DNA of 64,000 nucleotides from Linyphia triangularis (GCA_963978545.1 OZ021731.1:27232093-27296092), one strand, 5' to 3'; shown: positions 51,378 to 61,672, numbered from the stretch's first letter. Notes: generated by a model not told the origin, from the sequence alone. Numbers and translations are program-made.

Positions 51378-51528
51378 AATGGGCCTTTATTTTAATCTCT
51401 GTATATGTGCGATACAGATACGAAAAAGTTCATTTGATATTATATATTTTTTTTAAGTTTACATAAAACTGCATGGTAAAAGCTACTGTCTTTTACCATA
51501 ACGTTTGTCATTTCATCTTCATTCGTGT

Positions 51529-51567
51529 GTCCGCGGGGCCTAACGGTTAAGGCATCTGACTTCGAAT
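51529..51567 (+). pseudogene. 5' tRNA-Arg half, class B start on type D junction
   Basis: G8 and U20 of class B run straight into the AACCG junction, a crossover inside the tRNA. Partner 51629. Confidence 0.85.
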
Positions 51568-51628
51568 AACCGTTGTAAAAGCTATTGTTTTTTGCCATAT
51601 TGGTACGTAATTTCACGATTCGATGTGT

Positions 51629-51701
51629 GTCCGCGTGGCCTAACGGATAAGGCGTCTGACTTCGAATCAGAAGATTGTAGGTTCGAATCCTGTCGCGGAC
51701 G
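51629..51701 (+). tRNA. tRNA-Arg(UCG), class A
   Basis: U50 wobble; T4. Confidence 0.95.
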
Positions 51702-51857
51702 AATGGGCCGTTCTTTTAATCTCTGTATATGTGCGATACAGATACGAAAAAGTTCTCTTTATATTATATATATATTTTTTTAAAGTTTACAAAAAAACTG
51801 CATTGTAAAAGCTGCTGTCTTTTGCCATAAAGTTTGTCATTTCACCAGCATATGTGT

Positions 51858-51930
51858 GTCCGCGTGGCCTAACGGATAAGGCGTCTGACTTCGAATCAGA
51901 AGATTGCAGGTTCGAATCCTGTCGCAGACG
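51858..51930 (+). tRNA. tRNA-Arg(UCG), acceptor variant
   Basis: C4.A69; T6. Confidence 0.85.
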
Positions 51931-52096
51931 AATGGGCTGTTCTTATAATTTTTTATATTGTCCACAAGTGTAAAGGAAATTCAAAGGAGTTCATTTCTAT
52001 ATTATATATTTTTAAATAAGTTAACACTTGACTTCATTGCAAAAACTTTTTATTGTCTCTGGCATGTGTTCATGATTATTACATCTTCATTCGTGT

Positions 52097-52137
52097 GTCC
52101 GCGTGGCCTAAAGGATAAGGCGTCTCACTTCGATTCA
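52097..52137 (+). pseudogene. 5' tRNA-Arg half, type E
   Basis: GCG junction; partner 52197. Confidence 0.85.
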
Positions 52138-52196
52138 GCGTAGTAAAAGCTACTGTTTTTTGCCATAGTGGTATGTAATTTCACGAGTCGGTGAGT

Positions 52197-52269
52197 GTCC
52201 GCGTGGCCTAACGGATAAGACGTCTGACTTCGAATCAGAAGATTGCAGGTTCGAATCCTGTCGCGGACG
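52197..52269 (+). tRNA. tRNA-Arg(UCG), A24 variant
   Basis: C11.A24 D-stem mismatch; T4. Confidence 0.85.
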
Positions 52270-52420
52270 AATGGGTCGTTCTTTTAATATCTGAATATGT
52301 GCGATACAGATATGAAAAAGTTCATTTGATATTATATTTTTTTATAAAGTTTACATAAAACTGCATTGTAAAAGCTACTGTCTTTTACCATAAAGTTTGT
52401 CATTTCGTCTACATTCGTGT

Positions 52421-52493
52421 GTCCGCGTGGCCTAACGGATAAGGCATCTGACTTCGAATCAGAGGATTGCAGGTTCGAATCCTGTCGCGGACG
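52421..52493 (+). tRNA. tRNA-Arg(UCG), class C
   Basis: A26/G44; T5. Confidence 0.95.
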
Positions 52494-52646
52494 AATGGGC
52501 AGTTTTTATAATCTCTGTATAAGTGCGATACAGATACGGAAAAGTTCATTTGATATTATATATTTTTTTTTTAAGTTTACATAAAACTGCATTGTAAAAG
52601 CTCCTGTCTTTTACCATAATGTTTGTCATTTCATCTTTATTCGTGT

Positions 52647-52719
52647 GTCCGCGTGGCCTAACGGATAAGGCGTCTGACTTCGAATCAGAAGATTGCAGGT
52701 TCGAATCCTGTCGCGGACG
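52647..52719 (+). tRNA. tRNA-Arg(UCG), class A
   Basis: Consensus; T4. Confidence 0.96.
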
Positions 52720-52870
52720 AATGGGTCGTTCTTTTAATATCTGAATATGTGCGATACAGATACGAAAAAGTTCATTTGATATTATATATTTTTTTTAAGT
52801 TTACATAAAACTGCATGGTAAAAGCTACTGTCTTTTACCATAACGTTTGTCATTTCATCTTCATTCGTGT

Positions 52871-52943
52871 GTCCGCGGGGCCTAACGGTTAAGGCATCTG
52901 ACTTCGAATCAGAAGATTGCAGGTTCAAATCCTGTAGCGGACG
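52871..52943 (+). tRNA. tRNA-Arg(UCG), class B
   Basis: Class B with T5 terminator. Confidence 0.77.
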
Positions 52944-53097
52944 AATGGGCAGTTTTTATAATCTCTGTATAAGTGCGATACAGATACGGAAAAGTTCATC
53001 TGATATTATATATATTTTTTTTTAAGTTTACATAAAACTGCATTGTAAAAGCTCCTGTCTTTTACCATAATGTTTGTCATTTCATCTTTATTCGTGT

Positions 53098-53136
53098 GTC
53101 CGCGTGGCCTAACGGATAAGGCATCTGACTTCGAAT
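53098..53136 (+). pseudogene. 5' tRNA-Arg half, type D
   Basis: Partner 53198. Confidence 0.85.
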
Positions 53137-53197
53137 AACCGTTGTAAAAGCTATTGTTTTTTGCCATATTGGTACGTAATTTCACGATTCGATGTGT

Positions 53198-53270
53198 GTC
53201 CGCGTGGCCTAACGGATAAGGCGTCTGACTTCGAATCAGAAGATTGCAGGTTCGAATCCTGTCGCGGACG
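53198..53270 (+). tRNA. tRNA-Arg(UCG), class A
   Basis: Consensus; TTTATTTT; rearranged spacer hairpin. Confidence 0.96.
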
Positions 53271-53421
53271 AATGGGCCTTTATTTTAATCTCTGTATATG
53301 TGCGTTACACATACGAAATAGTTCATTTGATATTATATATTTTTTTTAAGTTTACATAAAACTGCATGGTAAAAGCTACTGTCTTTTACCATAACGTTTG
53401 TCATTTCATCTTCATTCGTGT

Positions 53422-53494
53422 GTCCGCGGGGCCTAACGGTTAAGGCATCTGACTTCGAATCAGAAGATTGCAGGTTCAAATCCTGTAGCGGACG
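53422..53494 (+). tRNA. tRNA-Arg(UCG), class B
   Basis: Typical class B; no near T4. Confidence 0.75.
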
Positions 53495-53647
53495 AATGGG
53501 CAGTTCTTATAATCTCTGTATAAGTGCGATACAGGTACGAAAAAGTTCATTTGATATTATATATCTTTTTTTTAAGTTTACATAAAACTACTTTGTAAAA
53601 GCTGCTGTCTTTTGCCATAAAGTTTGTCATTTCACCAGCATATGTGT

Positions 53648-53720
53648 GTCCGCGTGGCCTAACGGATAAGGCGTCTGACTTCGAATCAGAAGATTGCAGG
53701 TTCGAATCCTGTCGCGGACG
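53648..53720 (+). tRNA. tRNA-Arg(UCG), class A
   Basis: Consensus; T5 about 20 nt down. Confidence 0.96.
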
Positions 53721-53885
53721 AATGGCCAGTTCTTATAATTTTTATATTCTCCACAAGTGTAATGAAAATTCAAAGGAGTTCATTTCTATATTATATATTT
53801 TTCAATAAGTTAACACTTGACTTCATTGCAAAAACTTTTTATTGTCTCTGGCATGTGTTCATGATTATTACATCTTCATTCGTGT

Positions 53886-53926
53886 GTCCGCGTGGCCAAA
53901 AGGATAAGGCGTCTCACTTCGATTCA
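53886..53926 (+). pseudogene. 5' tRNA-Arg half, type E
   Basis: TCG junction; partner 53986. Confidence 0.85.
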
Positions 53927-53985
53927 TCGTTTTAAAAGCTACTGTTTTTTGCCATAGTGGTATGTAATTTCACGAATCTGTGAGT

Positions 53986-54058
53986 GTCCGCGTGGCCTAA
54001 CGGATAAGGCGTCTGACTTCGAATCAGAAGATTGTAGGTTCGAATCCTGTCGCGGACG
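53986..54058 (+). tRNA. tRNA-Arg(UCG), class A
   Basis: U50 wobble; T4. Confidence 0.95.
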
Positions 54059-54209
54059 AATATGTCGTTCTTTTAATATCTGTATATGTGCGATACAGAT
54101 ATGAAAAAGTTCATTTGATAATATATTTTTTTATAAAGTTTACATAAAACTGCATTGTAAAAGCTACTGTCTTTTACCATAATGTTTGTCATTTCATCTA
54201 CATTCGTTT

Positions 54210-54282
54210 GTCCGCGTGGCCTAACGGATAAGGCATCTGACTTCGAATCAGAGGATTGCAGGTTCGAATCCTGTCGCGGACG
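54210..54282 (+). tRNA. tRNA-Arg(UCG), class C
   Basis: A26/G44; T5. Confidence 0.95.
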
Positions 54283-54436
54283 AATGGGCAGTTTTTATAA
54301 TCTCTGTATAAGTGCGATACAGACACGGAAAAGTTCATTTGATATTATATATATTTTTTTAAAGTTTACAAAAAAACTGCATTGTAAAAGCTGCTGTCTT
54401 TTACCATAAAGTTTGTCATTTCACCAGCATATGTGT

Positions 54437-54509
54437 GTCCGCGTGGCCTAACGGATAAGGCGTCTGACTTCGAATCAGAAGATTGCAGGTTCGAATCCTG
54501 TCGCTGACG
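54437..54509 (+). tRNA. tRNA-Arg(UCG), acceptor variant
   Basis: C4.U69; T6. Confidence 0.85.
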
Positions 54510-54675
54510 AATGGGCTGCTCTTATAATTTTTTATATTGTCCACAAGTGTAATGGAAATTCAAAGGAGTTCATTTCTATATTATATATTTTTAAATAAGT
54601 TAACACTTGACTTCATTGCAAAAACTTTTTATTGTCTCTGGCATGTGTTCATGATTATTACATCTTCATTCGTGT

Positions 54676-54716
54676 GTCCGTGTGGCCTAAAGGATAAGGC
54701 GTCTCACTTCGATTCA
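54676..54716 (+). pseudogene. 5' tRNA-Arg half, type E
   Basis: U6; GCG junction; partner 54776. Confidence 0.84.
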
Positions 54717-54775
54717 GCGTAGTAAAAGCTACTGTTTTTTGCCATAATGGTATGTAATTTCACGAATCTGTGAGT

Positions 54776-54848
54776 GTCCGCGTGGCCTAACGGATAAGGC
54801 GTCTGACTTCGAATCAGAAGATTGCAGGTTCGAGTCCTGTCGCGGACG
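54776..54848 (+). tRNA. tRNA-Arg(UCG), class A
   Basis: G59; T4. Confidence 0.95.
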
Positions 54849-54999
54849 AATGGGTCGTTCTTTTAATATCTGTATATGTGCGATACAGATATGAAAAAGT
54901 TCATTTGATAATATATTTTTTTATAAAGTTTACATAAAACTGCATTGTAAAAGCTACTGTCTTTTACCATAAAGTTTGTCATTTCATCTTTATTCGTGT

Positions 55000-55038
55000 G
55001 TCCGCGTGGCCTAACGGATAAGGCATCTGACTTCGAAT
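55000..55038 (+). pseudogene. 5' tRNA-Arg half, type D
   Basis: Partner 55100. Confidence 0.85.
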
Positions 55039-55099
55039 AACCGTTGTAAAAGCTATTGTTTTTTGCCATATTGGTACGTAATTTCACGATTCGATGTGT

Positions 55100-55172
55100 G
55101 TCCGCGTGGCTTAACGGATAAGGCGTCTGACTTCGAATCAGAAGATTGCAGGTTCGAATCCTGTCGCGGACG
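55100..55172 (+). tRNA. tRNA-Arg(UCG), class A with U12
   Basis: U12.G23 wobble; TTTATTTT. Confidence 0.94.
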
Positions 55173-55323
55173 AATGGGCCTTTATTTTAATCTCTGTATA
55201 TGTGCGATACAGACACGAAAAAGTTCATTTGATATTATATATTTTTTTTAAGTTTACATAAAACTGCATGGTAAAAGCTACTGTCTTTTACCATAAAGTT
55301 TGTCATTTCGTCTACATTCGTGT

Positions 55324-55396
55324 GTCCGCGTGGCCTAACGGATAAGGCGTCTGACTTCAAATCAGAAGATTGCAGGTTCGAATCCTGTCGCGGACG
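55324..55396 (+). tRNA. tRNA-Arg-derived tRNA with anticodon UCA (UGA-reading)
   Basis: The anticodon loop reads CTTCAAA, so the anticodon at 55357-55359 is TCA. U33, A37, both boxes and every stem are consensus class A. The T5 run follows. It corresponds to 42287, which has TCG. If transcribed and still charged with arginine it would be an opal (UGA) suppressor. It is not a selenocysteine tRNA: the 7-bp acceptor and short variable loop are those of tRNA-Arg. Confidence 0.9.
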
Positions 55397-55547
55397 AATG
55401 GTTCGTTCTTTTTATATCTGAATATGTGCGATACAGATATGAAAAAGTTCATTTGATATTATATTTTTTTATAAAGTTTACATAAAACTGCATTGTAAAA
55501 GCTACTGTCTTTTACCATAAAGTTTGTCATTTCGTCTACATTCGAGT

Positions 55548-55620
55548 GTCCGCGTGGCCTAACGGATAAGGCATCTGACTTCGAATCAGAGGATTGCAGG
55601 TTCGAATCCTGTCGCGGACG
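55548..55620 (+). tRNA. tRNA-Arg(UCG), class C
   Basis: A26/G44; T5. Confidence 0.95.
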
Positions 55621-55773
55621 AATGGGCAGTTTTTATAATCTCTGTATAAGTGCGATACAGATACGGAAAAGTTCATTTGATATTATATATATTTTTTTTA
55701 AGTTTACATTAAACTGCATTGTAAAAGCTCCTGTCTTTTACGATAATGTTTGTCATTTCATCTTCATTCGTGT

Positions 55774-55846
55774 GTCCGCGGGGCCTAACGGTTAAGGCAT
55801 CTGACTTCGAATCAGAAGATTGCAGGTTCAAATCCTGTAGCGGACG
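55774..55846 (+). tRNA. tRNA-Arg(UCG), class B
   Basis: Typical class B; no near T4. Confidence 0.75.
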
Positions 55847-55999
55847 AACGGGCAGTTCTTATAATCTCTGTATAAGTGCGATACAGGTACAAAAAAGTTC
55901 ATTTGATATTATATATCTTTTTTTTAAGTTTACATAAAACTACTTTGTAAAAGCTACTCTCTTTTACCATAATGTTTGTCATTTCATCTTCTTTCGTGT

Positions 56000-56072
56000 T
56001 TCTGCGTGGCATAACGGATAAGGCGTCTGAAATCGAATCAGAAGATTGCAGGTTCGAATCCTGTCGCGGACG
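56000..56072 (+). pseudogene. tRNA-Arg(UCG) pseudogene, class F lacking U33
   Basis: Same defects as 42965. Confidence 0.7.
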
Positions 56073-56237
56073 AGTGGCCAGTTCTTATAATTTTTATATT
56101 CTCCACAAGTGTAATGGAAATTCAAAGGAGTTCATTTCTATATTATATATTTTTCAATAAGTTAACACTTGACTTCATTGCAAAAACTTTTTATTGTCTC
56201 TGGCATGTGTTCATGATTATTACATCTTCATTCGTGT

Positions 56238-56278
56238 GTCCGCGTGGCCAAAAGGATAAGGCGTCTCACTTCGATTCA
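56238..56278 (+). pseudogene. 5' tRNA-Arg half, type E
   Basis: TCG junction; partner 56338. Confidence 0.85.
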
Positions 56279-56337
56279 TCGTTTTAAAAGCTACTGTTTT
56301 TTGCCATAGTGGTATGTAATTTCACGAATCTGTGAGT

Positions 56338-56410
56338 GTCCGCGTGGCCTAACGGATTAGGCGTCTGACTTCGAATCAGAAGATTGTAGGTTCGAATCCT
56401 GTCACGGACG
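56338..56410 (+). tRNA. tRNA-Arg(UCG), variant
   Basis: U21 and C6.A67; T4. Confidence 0.8.
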
Positions 56411-56561
56411 AATGGGTCGTTCTTTTAATATCTGTATATGTGCGATACAGATATGAAAAAGTTCATTTGATAATATATTTTTTTATAAAGTTTACATAAA
56501 ACTGCATTGTAAAAGCTACTGTCTTTTACCATAATGTTTGTCATTTCATCTACATTCGTGT

Positions 56562-56634
56562 GTCCGCGTGGCCTAACGGATAAGGCATCTGATTTCGAAT
56601 CAGAGGATTGCAGGTTCGAATCCTGTCGCGGACG
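56562..56634 (+). tRNA. tRNA-Arg(UCG), class C with U32
   Basis: Loop TTTCGAA; T5. Confidence 0.94.
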
Positions 56635-56788
56635 AATGGGCAGTTTTTATAATCTCTGTATAAGTGCGATACAGATACGGAAAAGTTCATTTGATATTAT
56701 ATATATTTTTTTTTAAGTTTACATAAAACTGCATTGTAAAAGCTCCTGTCTTTTACCATAATGTTTGTCATTTCATCTTTATTCGTGT

Positions 56789-56827
56789 GCCCGCGTGGCC
56801 TAACGGATAAGGCATCTGACTTCGAAT
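56789..56827 (+). pseudogene. 5' tRNA-Arg half, type D
   Basis: U2 to C; partner 56889. Confidence 0.84.
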
Positions 56828-56888
56828 AACCGTTGTAAAAGCTATTGTTTTTTAACATATTGGTACGTAATTTCACGATTCGATGTGT

Positions 56889-56961
56889 GTCCGCGTGGCC
56901 TAACGGATAAGGCGTCTGACTTCGAATCAGAAGATTGCAGGTTCGAATCCTGTCGCGGACG
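56889..56961 (+). tRNA. tRNA-Arg(UCG), class A
   Basis: Consensus; TTTATTTT. Confidence 0.96.
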
Positions 56962-57112
56962 AATGGGCCTTTATTTTAATCTCTGTATATGTGCGATACA
57001 GATACGAAAAAGTTCATTTGATATTATATATTTTTTTTAAGTTTACATAAAACTGCATGGTAAAAGCTACTGTATTTTACCATAACGTTTGTCATTTCAT
57101 CTTCTTTCGTGT

Positions 57113-57185
57113 TTCCGCGTGGCCTAACGGATAAGGCGTCTGACTTCGAATCAGAAGATTGCAGGTTCGAATCCTGTCGCGGACG
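57113..57185 (+). tRNA. tRNA-Arg(UCG), U1 chimera
   Basis: U1 and upstream spacer as in 44078, body from D stem onward and T4 flank as in 44416. The 338 bp between them are missing: an exchange inside tRNA sequence. U1.C72 mismatch. Confidence 0.82.
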
Positions 57186-57339
57186 AATGGGTCGTTCTTT
57201 TAATATCTGTATATGTGCGATACAGATATGAAAAAGTTCATTTGAGATTATATATTTTTTTTTTTAAGTTTACATAAAACTAAATTGTAAAAGCTCCTGT
57301 CTTTTACCATAATGATTGTCATTTCATCTTTATTCGTGT

Positions 57340-57378
57340 GTCCGCGTGGCCTAACGGATAAGGCATCTGACTTCGAAT
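57340..57378 (+). pseudogene. 5' tRNA-Arg half, type D
   Basis: Partner 57440. Confidence 0.85.
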
Positions 57379-57439
57379 AACCGTTGTAAAAGCTATTGTT
57401 TTTTGCCATATTGGTACGTAATTTCACGATTCGATGTGT

Positions 57440-57512
57440 GTCCGCGTGGCCTAACGGATAAGGCTTCTGACTTCGAATCAGAAGATTGCAGGTTCGAATC
57501 CTGTCGCGGACG
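57440..57512 (+). tRNA. tRNA-Arg(UCG), class A with U26
   Basis: Stems paired; TTTATTTT. Confidence 0.94.
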
Positions 57513-57663
57513 AATGGGCCTTTATTTTAATCTCTGTATATGTGCGATACAGATATGAAAAAGTTCATTTGATATTATATATTTGTTTTAAGTTTACATA
57601 AAACTGCATGGTAAAAGCTACTGTCTTTTACCATAAAGTTTGTCATTTCGTCTACATTCGTGT

Positions 57664-57736
57664 ATCCGCGGGGCCTAACGGTTAAGGCATCTGACTTCGA
57701 ATCAGAAGATTGCAGGTTCAAATCCTGTAGCGGACG
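57664..57736 (+). tRNA. tRNA-Arg(UCG), class B with A1
   Basis: Extra A1.C72 mismatch; no near T4. Confidence 0.68.
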
Positions 57737-57889
57737 AACGGGCAGTTCTTATAATCTCTGTATAAGTGCGATACAGGTACAAAAAAGTTCATTTGATATT
57801 ATATATCTTTTTTTTAAGTTTACATAAAACTACTTTGTAAAAGCTACTCTCTTTTACCATAATGTTTGTCATTTCATCTTCTTTCGTGT

Positions 57890-57962
57890 TTCTGCGTGGC
57901 ATAACGGATAAGGCGTCTGAAATCGAATCAGAAGATTGCAGGTTCGAATCCTGTCGCGGACG
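57890..57962 (+). pseudogene. tRNA-Arg(UCG) pseudogene, class F lacking U33
   Basis: Duplicate of 56000. Confidence 0.7.
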
Positions 57963-58127
57963 AGTGGCCAGTTCTTATAATTTTTATATTCTCCACAAGT
58001 GTAATGGAAATTCAAAGGAGTTCATTTCTATATTATATATTTTTCAATAAGTTAACACTTGACTTCATTGCAAAAACTTTTTATTGTCTCTGGCATGTGT
58101 TCATGATTATTACATCTTCATTCGTGT

Positions 58128-58168
58128 GTCCGCGTGGCCAAAAGGATAAGGCGTCTCACTTCGATTCA
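58128..58168 (+). pseudogene. 5' tRNA-Arg half, type E
   Basis: TCG junction; partner 58228. Confidence 0.85.
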
Positions 58169-58227
58169 TCGTTTTAAAAGCTACTGTTTTTTGCCATAGT
58201 GGTATGTAATTTCACGAATCTGTGAGT

Positions 58228-58300
58228 GTCCGCGTGGCCTAACGGATTAGGCGTCTGACTTCGAATCAGAAGATTGTAGGTTCGAATCCTGTCACGGACG
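58228..58300 (+). tRNA. tRNA-Arg(UCG), variant
   Basis: U21 and C6.A67; T4. Confidence 0.8.
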
Positions 58301-58451
58301 AATGGGTCGTTCTTTTAATATCTGTATATGTGCGATACAGATATGAAAAAGTTCATTTGATAATATATTTTTTTATAAAGTTTACATAAAACTGCATTGT
58401 AAAAGCTACTGTCTTTTACCATAATGTTTGTCATTTCATCTACATTCGTGT

Positions 58452-58524
58452 GTCCGCGTGGCCTAACGGATAAGGCATCTGATTTCGAATCAGAGGATTG
58501 CAGGTTCGAATCCTGTCGCGGACG
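58452..58524 (+). tRNA. tRNA-Arg(UCG), class C with U32
   Basis: Duplicate of 56562; T5. Confidence 0.94.
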
Positions 58525-58678
58525 AATGGGCAGTTTTTATAATCTCTGTATAAGTGCGATACAGATACGGAAAAGTTCATTTGATATTATATATATTTTT
58601 TTTTAAGTTTACATAAAACTGCATTGTAAAAGCTCCTGTCTTTTACCATAATGTTTGTCATTTCATCTTTATTCGTGT

Positions 58679-58717
58679 GCCCGCGTGGCCTAACGGATAA
58701 GGCATCTGACTTCGAAT
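58679..58717 (+). pseudogene. 5' tRNA-Arg half, type D
   Basis: U2 to C; partner 58779. Confidence 0.84.
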
Positions 58718-58778
58718 AACCGTTGTAAAAGCTATTGTTTTTTAACATATTGGTACGTAATTTCACGATTCGATGTGT

Positions 58779-58851
58779 GTCCGCGTGGCCTAACGGATAA
58801 GGCGTCTGACTTCGAATCAGAAGATTGCAGGTTCGAATCCTGTCGCGGACG
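58779..58851 (+). tRNA. tRNA-Arg(UCG), class A
   Basis: Consensus; TTTATTTT. Confidence 0.96.
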
Positions 58852-59002
58852 AATGGGCCTTTATTTTAATCTCTGTATATGTGCGATACAGATACGAAAA
58901 AGTTCATTTGATATTATATATTTTTTTTAAGTTTACATAAAACTGCATGGTAAAAGCTACTGTATTTTACCATAACGTTTGTCATTTCATCTTCTTTCGT
59001 GT

Positions 59003-59075
59003 TTCCGCGTGGCCTAACGGATAAGGCGTCTGACTTCGAATCAGAAGATTGCAGGTTCGAATCCTGTCGCGGACG
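59003..59075 (+). tRNA. tRNA-Arg(UCG), U1 chimera
   Basis: Duplicate of 57113; T4. Confidence 0.82.
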
Positions 59076-59229
59076 AATGGGTCGTTCTTTTAATATCTGT
59101 ATATGTGCGATACAGATATGAAAAAGTTCATTTGAGATTATATATTTTTTTTTTTAAGTTTACATAAAACTAAATTGTAAAAGCTCCTGTCTTTTACCAT
59201 AATGATTGTCATTTCATCTTTATTCGTGT

Positions 59230-59268
59230 GTCCGCGTGGCCTAACGGATAAGGCATCTGACTTCGAAT
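59230..59268 (+). pseudogene. 5' tRNA-Arg half, type D
   Basis: Partner 59330. Confidence 0.85.
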
Positions 59269-59329
59269 AACCGTTGTAAAAGCTATTGTTTTTTGCCATA
59301 TTGGTACGTAATTTCACGATTCGATGTGT

Positions 59330-59402
59330 GTCCGCGTGGCCTAACGGATAAGGCTTCTGACTTCGAATCAGAAGATTGCAGGTTCGAATCCTGTCGCGGA
59401 CG
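59330..59402 (+). tRNA. tRNA-Arg(UCG), class A with U26
   Basis: Duplicate of 57440. Confidence 0.94.
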
Positions 59403-59553
59403 AATGGGCCTTTATTTTAATCTCTGTATATGTGCGATACAGATATGAAAAAGTTCATTTGATATTATATATTTGTTTTAAGTTTACATAAAACTGCATG
59501 GTAAAAGCTACTGTCTTTTACCATAAAGTTTGTCATTTCGTCTACATTCGTGT

Positions 59554-59626
59554 ATCCGCGTGGCCTAACGGATACGACATCTGACTTCGAATCAGAGGAT
59601 TGCAGGTTCAAATCCTGTAGCGGACG
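59554..59626 (+). tRNA. tRNA-Arg(UCG), damaged chimera
   Basis: A1.C72, D stem with U13.C22 and C11.A24, G44, and a class B 3' end (G7.A66). Confidence 0.6.
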
Positions 59627-59779
59627 AATGGGCAGTTCTTATAATCTCTGTATAAGTGCGATACAGGTACGAAAAAGTTCATTTGATATTATATATCTTT
59701 TTTTTAAGTTTACATAAAACTGCATGGTAAAAGCTACTGTCTTTTACCATAACGTTTGTCATTTCATCTTTATTCGTGT

Positions 59780-59852
59780 GTCCGCGTGGCCTAACGGATA
59801 AGGCGTCTGACTTCGAATCAGAAGATTGCAGGTTCGAATCCTGTCGCGGACG
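59780..59852 (+). tRNA. tRNA-Arg(UCG), class A
   Basis: Consensus; TTTATTTT. Confidence 0.96.
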
Positions 59853-60003
59853 AATGGGCCTTTATTTTAATCTCTGTATATGTGCGATACAGATACGAAA
59901 AAGTTCATTTGATATTATATATTTTTTTTAAGTTTACATAAAACTGCATGGTAAAAGCTACTGTCTTTTACCATAACGTTTGTCATTTCATCTTCATTCG
60001 TGT

Positions 60004-60042
60004 GTCCGCGGGGCCTAACGGTTAAGGCATCTGACTTCGAAT
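60004..60042 (+). pseudogene. 5' tRNA-Arg half, class B start on type D junction
   Basis: Copy of 51529; partner 60104. Confidence 0.85.
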
Positions 60043-60103
60043 AACCGTTGTAAAAGCTATTGTTTTTTGCCATATTGGTACGTAATTTCACGATTCGATG
60101 TGT

Positions 60104-60176
60104 GTCCGCGTGGCCTAACGGATAAGGCGTCTGACTTCGAATCAGAAGATTGTAGGTTCGAATCCTGTCGCGGACG
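60104..60176 (+). tRNA. tRNA-Arg(UCG), class A
   Basis: U50 wobble; T4. Confidence 0.95.
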
Positions 60177-60332
60177 AATGGGCCGTTCTTTTAATCTCTG
60201 TATATGTGCGATACAGATACGAAAAAGTTCTCTTTATATTATATATATATTTTTTTAAAGTTTACAAAAAAACTGCATTGTAAAAGCTGCTGTCTTTTGC
60301 CATAAAGTTTGTCATTTCACCAGCATATGTGT

Positions 60333-60405
60333 GTCCGCGTGGCCTAACGGATAAGGCGTCTGACTTCGAATCAGAAGATTGCAGGTTCGAATCCTGTCGC
60401 AGACG
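60333..60405 (+). tRNA. tRNA-Arg(UCG), acceptor variant
   Basis: C4.A69; T6. Confidence 0.85.
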
Positions 60406-60571
60406 AATGGGCTGTTCTTATAATTTTTTATATTGTCCACAAGTGTAAAGGAAATTCAAAGGAGTTCATTTCTATATTATATATTTTTAAATAAGTTAAC
60501 ACTTGACTTCATTGCAAAAACTTTTTATTGTCTCTGGCATGTGTTCATGATTATTACATCTTCATTCGTGT

Positions 60572-60612
60572 GTCCGCGTGGCCTAAAGGATAAGGCGTCT
60601 CACTTCGATTCA
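60572..60612 (+). pseudogene. 5' tRNA-Arg half, type E
   Basis: GCG junction; partner 60672. Confidence 0.85.
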
Positions 60613-60671
60613 GCGTAGTAAAAGCTACTGTTTTTTGCCATAGTGGTATGTAATTTCACGAGTCGGTGAGT

Positions 60672-60744
60672 GTCCGCGTGGCCTAACGGATAAGACGTCT
60701 GACTTCGAATCAGAAGATTGCAGGTTCGAATCCTGTCGCGGACG
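60672..60744 (+). tRNA. tRNA-Arg(UCG), A24 variant
   Basis: C11.A24; T4. Confidence 0.85.
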
Positions 60745-60895
60745 AATGGGTCGTTCTTTTAATATCTGAATATGTGCGATACAGATATGAAAAAGTTCAT
60801 TTGATATTATATTTTTTTATAAAGTTTACATAAAACTGCATTGTAAAAGCTACTGTCTTTTACCATAAAGTTTGTCATTTCGTCTACATTCGTGT

Positions 60896-60968
60896 GTCCG
60901 CGTGGCCTAACGGATAAGGCATCTGACTTCGAATCAGAGGATTGCAGGTTCGAATCCTGTCGCGGACG
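60896..60968 (+). tRNA. tRNA-Arg(UCG), class C
   Basis: A26/G44; T5. Confidence 0.95.
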
Positions 60969-61121
60969 AATGGGCAGTTTTTATAATCTCTGTATAAGTG
61001 CGATACAGATACGGAAAAGTTCATTTGATATTATATATTTTTTTTTTAAGTTTACATAAAACTGCATTGTAAAAGCTCCTGTCTTTTACCATAATGTTTG
61101 TCATTTCATCTTTATTCGTGT

Positions 61122-61194
61122 GTCCGCGTGGCCTAACGGATAAGGCGTCTGACTTCGAATCAGAAGATTGCAGGTTCGAATCCTGTCGCGGACG
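61122..61194 (+). tRNA. tRNA-Arg(UCG), class A
   Basis: Consensus; T4. Confidence 0.96.
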
Positions 61195-61345
61195 AATGGG
61201 TCGTTCTTTTAATATCTGAATATGTGCGATACAGATACGAAAAAGTTCATTTGATATTATATATTTTTTTTAAGTTTACATAAAACTGCATGGTAAAAGC
61301 TACTGTCTTTTACCATAACGTTTGTCATTTCATCTTCATTCGTGT

Positions 61346-61418
61346 GTCCGCGGGGCCTAACGGTTAAGGCATCTGACTTCGAATCAGAAGATTGCAGGTT
61401 CAAATCCTGTAGCGGACG
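61346..61418 (+). tRNA. tRNA-Arg(UCG), class B
   Basis: Class B with T5 terminator. Confidence 0.77.
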
Positions 61419-61572
61419 AATGGGCAGTTTTTATAATCTCTGTATAAGTGCGATACAGATACGGAAAAGTTCATCTGATATTATATATATTTTTTTTTAA
61501 GTTTACATAAAACTGCATTGTAAAAGCTCCTGTCTTTTACCATAATGTTTGTCATTTCATCTTTATTCGTGT

Positions 61573-61611
61573 GTCCGCGTGGCCTAACGGATAAGGCATC
61601 TGACTTCGAAT
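61573..61611 (+). pseudogene. 5' tRNA-Arg half, type D
   Basis: Partner 61673. Confidence 0.85.
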
Positions 61612-61672
61612 AACCGTTGTAAAAGCTATTGTTTTTTGCCATATTGGTACGTAATTTCACGATTCGATGTGT

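Larger units (their letters stand above)
55774..59553 (+). repeat. 1,890-bp tandem duplication (2 copies)
   Basis: Units at 56000 to 57440 recur at +1890 with all private changes (T1 and A33 in 56000/57890, T26 in 57440/59330). This block also matches 42.5-44.1 kb at +13,035. Confidence 0.92.

Noticed and set aside
55324..55396. Selenocysteine tRNA (anticodon UCA)
   Set aside because: tRNA-Sec has a longer acceptor/T axis and a long variable arm. This copy has a 7-bp acceptor and 5-nt variable loop and differs from tRNA-Arg at one base.
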